Part shown: one piece after another, positions 57,926 to 64,000 of the stretch
How the letters are laid out: every line of letters starts with the position of its first letter
Position numbering within the stretch: position 1 is the stretch's first letter
NCBI GenBank assembly: GCA_035534615.1
Contig: DATLRO010000061.1
Span: forward strand, 248,001-312,000
From: JAGWRA01 sp035534615
GTDB lineage: Bacteria; Acidobacteriota; Vicinamibacteria; Vicinamibacterales; CAVVIG01
Length of the DNA: 64,000 nucleotides
Direction: 5' to 3'
Position numbers and translations under genes: made by a program
The notes under the pieces: model-generated
What the model was told of the DNA's origin: nothing
Databases searched by the model: none
Seen by the model: only the letters and a program-made list of their open reading frames with translations

Positions 57926-59500
57926 ATGAACAGGGTCATGGACGCCGTGAACGTGCTCGACGCGCTCGGTCTGTCGGCGACGAACGCCGGCGGGTTCTGC
58001 GGCGACTGGATCGGCAGCGGTCCGGAGATGGGCGTCATCACGCCGATCGACGGATCGCCCATTGCGCGCGTCCGGCAGGTCACCGAGGAAGAATACGACC
58101 GGATCATCGACCGGGCGCGCCGGGCGTTCCTGCACTGGCGCACCGTGCCGGCGCCGAAGCGCGGCGACCTGGTCCGGCGGCTGGGCGACCGGCTGCGCGA
58201 GCTCAAGCAGCCGCTCGGGGCGCTGGTCACGCTGGAGATGGGCAAGATCCTGGCGGAGGGCGAGGGCGAAGTGCAGGAGATGATCGACATCTGCGACTTC
58301 GCCACCGGGCTGTCGCGGCAGCTCTACGGCCTGACGATGCAGTCGGAGCGGCCCGATCACCGGATGTACGAGCAGTGGCATCCGCTCGGGGTCGTGGCGG
58401 TGATCAGCGCGTTCAACTTCCCGGTCGCCGTCTGGAGCTGGAACGCGGCGATCGCGGCCGTGTGCGGCGACGCGGTCGTCTGGAAGCCGGCGAGCAAGAC
58501 GCCGCTCACGGCGATCGCCGTGACGAAGATCGCGGCGCAGGTCTGTGCCGAGGCAGGCGTCGATCCGGCCATTTTCTCGCTGGTGGTCGGCCCGGGCTCG
58601 ACCATCGGCGAGCGGCTGATTGCCGACCGCCGCGTCCCGCTGGTGTCCTGCACCGGCAGCACCGTGGTCGGCCAGCACGTCGCGGAGGTGGTCGGCGGCC
58701 GGCTCGGCCGGACGATCCTCGAGCTGGGGGGCAACAACGCGATCATCGTCACGCCGTCGGCGGACCTCGAGCTCGTGCTGCCGGCGATCCTGTTCGGGGC
58801 GGTCGGCACCGCCGGCCAGCGCTGCACCAGCACCCGCCGGATCATCGTGCACGAGTCGATCAGGGACGAACTCGTGCGCCGGCTGCGCCGCGCGTACGAG
58901 GACGTGCCGATCGGCGACCCGCGCGCCGCGGGAACGCTGATGGGCCCGCTCGTCACGAAGCGCTCGGTCGATGACATGCAGAAGGCGATCGCGGAAATCC
59001 GGAAGGAAGGCGGCGAGATTCTGTACGGCGGCGAGCCGCTCGACGGGACCGGCCATCCGGGCGGCCATTACGTCAGGCCGTGCATCGCCGCGGTCAGGAA
59101 CGAGTTCGACATCGTCCAGACGGAGACGTTCGCGCCGATCCTGTACATCATCGGCTACGGGACGCGGACGGCGTCGGCGCGCGAGGCGGTGGCCGAGGTC
59201 GAGGAGGCGATCCGGATTCACAACGACGTGCCCCAGGGGCTGTCGTCGGCGATCTTCACCGAGCACGTCCGGGAGATGGAGCGGTTCCTGTCGGTCCGCG
59301 GCAGCGACTGCGGCATCGCCAACGTGAACATCGGCACGAGCGGCGCCGAAATCGGCGGCGCGTTCGGCGGCGAGAAGGAGACCGGCGGCGGCCGCGAGTC
59401 CGGCTCGGACGCCTGGAAGGCCTACATGCGACGCCAGACCAACACGATCAACTGGAGCACCGAGCTGCCCCTCGCCCAGGGGATCCGGTTCGGCGGGTGA
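57926..59500 (+). CDS. Aldehyde dehydrogenase, ALDH7 type (2-aminoadipic semialdehyde dehydrogenase-like)
   Basis: This 524-residue protein contains 'YGLTMQSERPDHRMYEQWHPLGVVAVISAFNFPVAVWSWN', 'ILELGGNNAIIV' with the general-base Glu near 267, 'AGQRCTSTRR' with the nucleophile Cys near 300, and a C-terminal 'GAEIGGAFGGEKETGGGRESGSDAWKAYMRRQTNTINW'. These stretches are diagnostic for ALDH7/antiquitin, which oxidises 2-aminoadipate 6-semialdehyde with NAD+ in lysine degradation. The remaining lysine-pathway genes are not in the window. GAGG precedes the ATG at 57926 by 8 bases. Confidence 0.92.
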   Translation: MNRVMDAVNVLDALGLSATNAGGFCGDWIGSGPEMGVITPIDGSPIARVRQVTEEEYDRIIDRARRAFLHWRTVPAPKRGDLVRRLGDRLRELKQPLGALVTLEMGKILAEGEGEVQEMIDICDFATGLSRQLYGLTMQSERPDHRMYEQWHPLGVVAVISAFNFPVAVWSWNAAIAAVCGDAVVWKPASKTPLTAIAVTKIAAQVCAEAGVDPAIFSLVVGPGSTIGERLIADRRVPLVSCTGSTVVGQHVAEVVGGRLGRTILELGGNNAIIVTPSADLELVLPAILFGAVGTAGQRCTSTRRIIVHESIRDELVRRLRRAYEDVPIGDPRAAGTLMGPLVTKRSVDDMQKAIAEIRKEGGEILYGGEPLDGTGHPGGHYVRPCIAAVRNEFDIVQTETFAPILYIIGYGTRTASAREAVAEVEEAIRIHNDVPQGLSSAIFTEHVREMERFLSVRGSDCGIANVNIGTSGAEIGGAFGGEKETGGGRESGSDAWKAYMRRQTNTINWSTELPLAQGIRFGG

Positions 59501-59587
59501 AGGCCCGGGGGCGCGGTCAGCCCGGCCTCGGAGCGCAAGGCGCCCGTCGCTGGCGCGCGTACCGGCCGCCCGCTGCCGTCGCGCCGG

Positions 59588-62089
59588 CTACTCGTACCGC
59601 AACGCCAGGATCGGGTCGATCCTCGTCGCGCGCCGGGCCGGGAGGTAGCCGGCCACCAGGGCGACGACCGCCAGCACCATCGCCGCGCCGGCCATCGTCC
59701 ACGGATCGGTGGCGGAGAGCCCGAAGAGCTGCGACCGGACGAGGCGGCCGAGCGCCAGCGCCACGGGCAGTCCGATGGCGACGCCGAGGACCACGAGCAG
59801 CGCCACCTCACGGAGCACCAGCCACAGCACCGTGCCGCGCTCGGCGCCGAGCGCCATCCGGATGCCGATCTCGCGCGTCCGGCGCGCGACCGAATACGAC
59901 ATGACGCCGTAGAGGCCGATCGCGGCCAGCAGTGTCGCCAGGAAGCCGAACACGATCGACAGCGCCGCCACCATCCGCTCCGCGAACAGCGACTCGGCCA
60001 CCTGCGCGCTCATCGTCTTCATGTCGAAGACCGGCATGTCCGGGTCCACGCGGCGCACCACGGCACGGAGCGACGAGGCCAGGCTCAGCGGATCGCCAGC
60101 CGTCCGCACGTAGAACGTCATCTGGCCGGTGTCCTCGGCCGAGGCCTGCATGAAGGGGGTATAGACCGTCCGATCGATCCTGTCGCGCAGCGCGACGGTC
60201 TTCGAATCCTGCACGACGCCGACGATTTCGATGTCGAGCGGCGCGTTCCGCCCCCCGAAACCGATGTGACGGCCGATCGGGTTCCGGGTGCCGAAGAAAT
60301 AGCGGACGAACGCCTCGTTCACGACGGCCACCTTCGGCGCCCCCGCGCGGTCGGCGTCCGTGAACGTGCGGCCGAGCAGCAGCGGAATCCCCATGGTCGC
60401 GAAGTACCCCGGCCCGACGTTGTCGTAGTCCGGGTTCATGTCCTCGCCCTGCTTCGCCTGATAGCCCTCCACCTCCGTCGTCCGCATCCACTGGTCGTCC
60501 GCGAGAAGCGGCTGCTGGGAGAGGGACGCGCTCCGCACGCCGGGCAGCGCGCCAATCTCCTGCTGCAGCCGCTCGTACAACGCGATCGTCCGCTCGGCCG
60601 AGTAGCCGCCGAGCGTCGGATCCAGCGAGAAGCCGAGCAGGTGATCGGGCTGAAAGCCTGGATTCAGGCTCTGCAGGTTGTAGAGGCTGCGCGCGAACAG
60701 TCCGGCCCCGGCCAGCAGCAGCACCGAGAGGCCGACCTGCGCGACGACCAGCCCCTTGCGGAAGCGGGCGTGACCGGCGCCGCCGGCCAGTGTGCCGGTT
60801 TCGTCCTTGAGCGTCGGCGCCAGTTGCGGACGCGTCGACTGCAGCGCCGGCGCGAGCCCGAACAGCAGCGCCGTCACAAGCGAGGCCCCGAGCGCGAACA
60901 GCGTCATCCGCGCATCGGGTTCGGCCGACAGGGTACGCGCCGCCGCGTCGAAGGGGAGCATCTTCAATAGCAGGCTGCCGCTCCACCAGGCCACCCCCAG
61001 CCCCAGCACACCGCCGCCGACGGCCAGCAGCAGGCTCTCCACGAGCCGCTGCCGGACGATGGCGCCGCGGCCGGCGCCGAGCGCGAGGCGGATCGCCACT
61101 TCCTTCTGCCGCGCGGCGCCGCGCGCCAGCAGCAGGTTCGCCACGTTCGCGCAGGCAATCAGCAGCACGAGGCCGACCATCCCCATCAGCACGAGGATCG
61201 GCATGGAGAACTGACGCCGCAGATCGGACACGCCCTTGCCCCCCGGCAGCAGCGACAGATGCTTGCTGACGAAGCGCTGGCGGAACCGCTCGCTGACGGC
61301 GATCGGCATCTCCTTGATTTCCTGTTCGTTCCGTTGCCGGTACACCACGTTCAGCCCGGCCTCCGCCTGCGCCACCGACACCCCGGGCTTCAGCCGGCCG
61401 GCGATGATGAGCCAGGCGTACCGCGGATCCTGCAAGCCGTCGAACGTCGGCGTCATCGCCGCCTTCATCGTCAGCGGCACGAACACGTCTGCAGGGTTCG
61501 AGAAGTCGAGCCCATAGAACCCCGGCGCCGCCACCCCGACCACCGTCATCGGATGCTCGTTGATCCGGATCGTCTGATTCAGGACCGAGGCATCGCCGCC
61601 GAACCGCCGCATCCAGTAGCCATCGCTCAGCACGACGATCGGCGAGGCCCCGGCGGCGCCTTCGTCCGAGGCGGAAAAGACCCGCCCGAGCGCCGGCTGC
61701 ACCCCGAGCACGTCGAAGTAGTTGCCCGAGACCAGGTCGCCGGTGACCCGTTCAGCCGTGCCGCCGGCCAGCATCGTCAGGCTGGTCGGATAGTCGGCCA
61801 GCGCGCCGCTCAGCACCTGGTTGCGGTCGCGCAGGTCGCGATACATCGGATACGAGAAGCGATCGCGCCCCTCGACACGGCCGATGAACGCCCCGTGGCT
61901 GCTGAAGAGCACGAGCCGGTCGGGCTGCCGCACCGGCAGCAGCCGCAGCAGCACCTGGTCGGTCAGCGAGAAGATGGTCGTGTTCGCGCCGATGCCGAGC
62001 GCCAGCGTCAGCAGGACGACCAGCGTGAACGCCGGCGTCCGCAGCAGCGTCCTGACCCCGTGCCGGACATCGCGCCACATCGCATCCAT
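59588..62089 (-). CDS. ADOP-type permease, more divergent copy
   Basis: This 833-residue ADOP protein starts 'MWRDVRHGVRTLLRTPAFTLVVLLTLALGIGANTTIFSLTDQVLL'. FtsX blocks are near 295-410 ('LLARGAARQKEVAIRLALGAGRGAI') and in the C-terminus ('SVARRTREIGIRMALGAERG'), and it ends 'DPILALRYE'. It is less similar to the tandem pair than they are to each other and represents a different ADOP subgroup. A GAGGGGG site precedes the ATG. It converges on the aldehyde dehydrogenase. No ATPase gene accompanies it. Confidence 0.9.
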   Translation of the reverse strand: MDAMWRDVRHGVRTLLRTPAFTLVVLLTLALGIGANTTIFSLTDQVLLRLLPVRQPDRLVLFSSHGAFIGRVEGRDRFSYPMYRDLRDRNQVLSGALADYPTSLTMLAGGTAERVTGDLVSGNYFDVLGVQPALGRVFSASDEGAAGASPIVVLSDGYWMRRFGGDASVLNQTIRINEHPMTVVGVAAPGFYGLDFSNPADVFVPLTMKAAMTPTFDGLQDPRYAWLIIAGRLKPGVSVAQAEAGLNVVYRQRNEQEIKEMPIAVSERFRQRFVSKHLSLLPGGKGVSDLRRQFSMPILVLMGMVGLVLLIACANVANLLLARGAARQKEVAIRLALGAGRGAIVRQRLVESLLLAVGGGVLGLGVAWWSGSLLLKMLPFDAAARTLSAEPDARMTLFALGASLVTALLFGLAPALQSTRPQLAPTLKDETGTLAGGAGHARFRKGLVVAQVGLSVLLLAGAGLFARSLYNLQSLNPGFQPDHLLGFSLDPTLGGYSAERTIALYERLQQEIGALPGVRSASLSQQPLLADDQWMRTTEVEGYQAKQGEDMNPDYDNVGPGYFATMGIPLLLGRTFTDADRAGAPKVAVVNEAFVRYFFGTRNPIGRHIGFGGRNAPLDIEIVGVVQDSKTVALRDRIDRTVYTPFMQASAEDTGQMTFYVRTAGDPLSLASSLRAVVRRVDPDMPVFDMKTMSAQVAESLFAERMVAALSIVFGFLATLLAAIGLYGVMSYSVARRTREIGIRMALGAERGTVLWLVLREVALLVVLGVAIGLPVALALGRLVRSQLFGLSATDPWTMAGAAMVLAVVALVAGYLPARRATRIDPILALRYE

Positions 62090-62196
62090 GAGACGCTTCC
62101 CCCTCTTCTCCGACGGCTGAATGGCGGCGCTGGTGTGACCGCCGAGTCAGCCCTGTTGGACGGTGCGCGGCCCGATCCGGTTCGCCGGATCGTCCG

Positions 62197-62775
62197 TCAG
62201 GCCCTGACGCCGGCTGGCGGATGACGCCACCGCCAGCGAGCGGCGGCGAACAGGCCTGCGATCACGAGGAAGGTGAAGAAGCTGGCCTCGGGCCCGAGCG
62301 AGCCACCGGTCAGCCAGTCCGGACCGTGGAAGGTCGTGGCCAGCAGGCGATCGGCGAGCGGTTTCCCTTCGTTGCCGCTGTTCGGGCCGCCGAAGACCAC
62401 GAGTGCGGCGTAGTCGAACGCCGCATGAAAGCCGGCGGCAAACCACAGGCTGCCAGTGCGGAGGAACGTAAAGGCGAAGAAGAGGGCGATCAGCGAGACG
62501 GTGCTGAAGTCGACCCAGGTCTCCATCGGCTTGGTGAAGTAGTGCAGCGCGCCGAACAGGACTGCAGCCGCGGCGAGCGCGGCGATCAGCCCCAGCCCGT
62601 CGGCGAGCAGGAGATCAGACGAGCTGAACCCGGGGCTGGGCACATAGCCGGCCGCTTTGATCACCAGGAACTGAACGACGCCGCCGCCACCGATCGCCAG
62701 GACGAAGAAGGCGAGGAACCGCCATCCGCCGCGCAGGCCGTCCCGCCCGACGAACCACGACGTGATCGCGTTCAT
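62197..62775 (-). CDS. CPBP-family membrane protein with an internal deletion removing the glutamate motif
   Basis: This 192-residue protein contains CPBP (Abi/CaaX protease-like) motif 2 'LFGALHYFTKP' (FxxxH) and motif 3 'GSLWFAAGFHAAFDYA' (HxxxD). The region that should precede motif 2, including the EExxxR catalytic motif, is missing: 'LADGLGLIAALAAAAV' runs straight into 'LFGALHY'. Complete relatives of this subgroup are roughly 280-300 residues, so about 100 residues appear to have been lost in frame. The protein is probably inactive as a protease. Start ATG at 62775 with AGGTGA upstream. Confidence 0.75.
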   Translation of the reverse strand: MNAITSWFVGRDGLRGGWRFLAFFVLAIGGGGVVQFLVIKAAGYVPSPGFSSSDLLLADGLGLIAALAAAAVLFGALHYFTKPMETWVDFSTVSLIALFFAFTFLRTGSLWFAAGFHAAFDYAALVVFGGPNSGNEGKPLADRLLATTFHGPDWLTGGSLGPEASFFTFLVIAGLFAAARWRWRHPPAGVRA

Positions 62776-62850
62776 CGTTCACCTGCTCTCGTGAGACCGC
62801 GACAGCCGGGCGGGAGGGGACGCCTCCACCACCCGTGGATCCGCGCCCGC

Positions 62851-63342
62851 TCAGCGCGCGCGATCGATCTGTTCGAGCTGGGCGAGGTGGTTGAGGTCGT
62901 GACCGGCGAGCGTGCGCAGAACCGTTTCGACCGTCATCCGGCCCCGCTCGGGATGCCGGCAGGCCCTCGTGCGGTCGGCCGGCGTGAGGCTCCGGAACAA
63001 CGGCAGCTCGACGGCGCGCATCGCGACAAAGGCGGCCAGGGCCAGCGGACCGGTCGCGCCGGCCGGTTCCCTTCCGATCCACTTATCCTGGTCGTACGGC
63101 TGGAATGTGAAATCGTCCTGCGTCAGCGCCATCCGGAGGCGGACCGACATCATGGCCTCGCCCTCGGCCAGGTGCAGGAGAATCTGGCGGGCCGTCCACT
63201 TGCCGGGCGCATACGACCGCTCCCAGCGCTCCGGCGTCCAGGCCGCCGCCATCGCCTCGATCCGTGCCGGCACGTCGGCCAGGACGTCGATCGGGTCGCG
63301 GTCCCCGAGGAAGCGTTCCCAGGGATTGAGCGTCGCGTTCAT
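62851..63342 (-). CDS. DinB-superfamily protein
   Basis: This 163-residue four-helix-bundle protein has the DinB-like metal triad His57 ('ILLHLAEGE'), His148 and His152 ('AGHDLNHLAQLEQI'), and 'YAPGKWTARQ' before helix 2. The superfamily includes bacillithiol-dependent transferases and damage-inducible proteins; this member is unassigned. Its ATG overlaps the stop of glnS as ATGA, so it is translationally coupled to the tRNA synthetase gene. Confidence 0.88.
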   Translation of the reverse strand: MNATLNPWERFLGDRDPIDVLADVPARIEAMAAAWTPERWERSYAPGKWTARQILLHLAEGEAMMSVRLRMALTQDDFTFQPYDQDKWIGREPAGATGPLALAAFVAMRAVELPLFRSLTPADRTRACRHPERGRMTVETVLRTLAGHDLNHLAQLEQIDRAR

Positions 63343-64000
63343 GCGTCCTGCCCTCCGGTCACCTTCTGCTTCGCCTCGATCTTCCCCCACGTGTCGCGCA
63401 GGGAGACCGTGCGGTTGAACACGAGGCGGCTCGCCGTGGAGTCCGGGTCGACGCAGAAGTAGCCGAGCCGCTCGAACTGGCAGCGGTAGCCGGCGGCGGC
63501 GGCGGCGAGGCCCGGCTCGACCTTGCAGCCAGCCAGCACCTCGAGCGAAGAGGGATTCAGAAAGTCGGTGAACTCCCGGCCCTCGTGGCCTTCGGGATCC
63601 TCGACCGAGAACAGGCGATCGTACAGCCGCACTTCGGCGTCGAGGGCGTGAGCGGCCGACACCCAGTGCAGGGTCGCCTTCACGCGCCGGCCGTCCGGGG
63701 CGTCGCCGCCGCGCGTCGCCGGGTCGTACGTGCACCGCAGCTCGGCCACCTCGCCCTGTGCGTCCTTGACGACCTCGACGCACGTGATGAAATAGGCGCA
63801 GCGCAGCCGCACCTCGCGCCCGGGCGCGAGGCGGAAGTACTTCTTCGGCGGGTCCTCACGGAAGTCGTCCTGCTCGATGTACAGCACGCGCGAGAACGGC
63901 ACCTTGCGCGTGCCGGCCGACGGATCCTCCGGGTTGTTGATGACGTCGACCTCTTCGACCTGGTCCTCGGGATAGTTCACCAGCACGACGCGGAGCGGCC
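63339..64000 (-). CDS. glnS: Glutaminyl-tRNA synthetase, C-terminal part (cut by window edge)
   Basis: The last 220 or so codons are present, and the 5' part lies beyond position 64000. The sequence covers the anticodon-binding beta-barrel domains of GlnRS: 'VLVNYPEDQVEEVDVINNPEDPSAGTRKVPFSRVLYIEQDDFRE', 'LAPGREVRLRCAYFI', 'VKATLHWVSAAHALDAEVRLYDRLF', 'FERLGYFCVDPDS'. This is the enzyme that charges tRNA-Gln directly. The stop overlaps the DinB-like gene start by four bases, indicating an operon. Confidence 0.95.
   Translation of the reverse strand, partial: PLRVVLVNYPEDQVEEVDVINNPEDPSAGTRKVPFSRVLYIEQDDFREDPPKKYFRLAPGREVRLRCAYFITCVEVVKDAQGEVAELRCTYDPATRGGDAPDGRRVKATLHWVSAAHALDAEVRLYDRLFSVEDPEGHEGREFTDFLNPSSLEVLAGCKVEPGLAAAAAGYRCQFERLGYFCVDPDSTASRLVFNRTVSLRDTWGKIEAKQKVTGGQDA

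Overview
The window is very GC-rich (close to 70% by eye). It carries four full-length permeases of the ADOP type (acidobacterial duplicated orphan permease), a DUF5916 outer-membrane protein, a VPS10/BNR 'glycosyl hydrolase', Tat-exported enzymes and many small accessory genes. Together these point to an Acidobacteriota chromosome, most likely class Vicinamibacteria; this is an inference from gene content. I saw no rRNA, tRNA, CRISPR array, intact transposase, prophage or origin. About 62 genes are supported.

Layout. 0-7 kb: the end of a DUF5916 protein, an O-methyltransferase, one ADOP permease, and two near-duplicate 180-residue SAM methyltransferases flanking a secreted beta-helix protein. 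7-16 kb: an MFS carrier downstream of a fused E1 alpha/beta 2-oxoacid dehydrogenase, then tag and a run of small membrane, VOC and DUF3014 genes, ending in an exported methyltransferase and a perfect 16-bp terminator-like hairpin. 16-27 kb: a two-gene operon of secreted proteins (one 1134 residues with Ig/MBG-like repeats), Yip1-like, FAH-family, DsrE-like, VPS10/BNR, NTF2-like and DUF202 genes. 27-35 kb: cupin, a Rieske/multi-histidine membrane-protein operon, cytochrome c, an L,D-transpeptidase with an M15-like peptidase, and a VapBC pair. 35-40 kb: amidohydrolase, DUF4386 and amidase.

40-47 kb is an accessory stretch of small, mostly minus-strand genes (RibD-like reductase, MOSC, PspC, VOC, two SRPBCC proteins, DUF1801) interspersed with gene remnants. 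One remnant reads as the C-terminus of an integron integrase (IntI) whose catalytic tyrosine codon has become Cys. Two stretches nearby resemble degenerate attC sites, so I read 41.6-44.1 kb as a decayed integron. 47-64 kb: a thioesterase, zinc-finger protein, SpoIIE phosphatase, SDR, two tandem ADOP permeases, an isoprenylcysteine-methyltransferase-like protein, an ALDH7-type dehydrogenase, a fourth ADOP permease, a CPBP protein lacking its glutamate motif, a DinB protein and the end of glnS.

Gene expression looks mixed. Many genes have strong AGGAGG-type sites. Several plus-strand genes instead have a TANNNT -10 box about 6-8 bases before the start codon, suggesting leaderless mRNAs. In two cases the -10 box is followed by an 11-codon ORF whose stop overlaps the next gene's start as ATGA. 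The main candidates for something undescribed are these coupled leader ORFs, the Rieske/multi-His membrane operon, and the decayed inverted integron.
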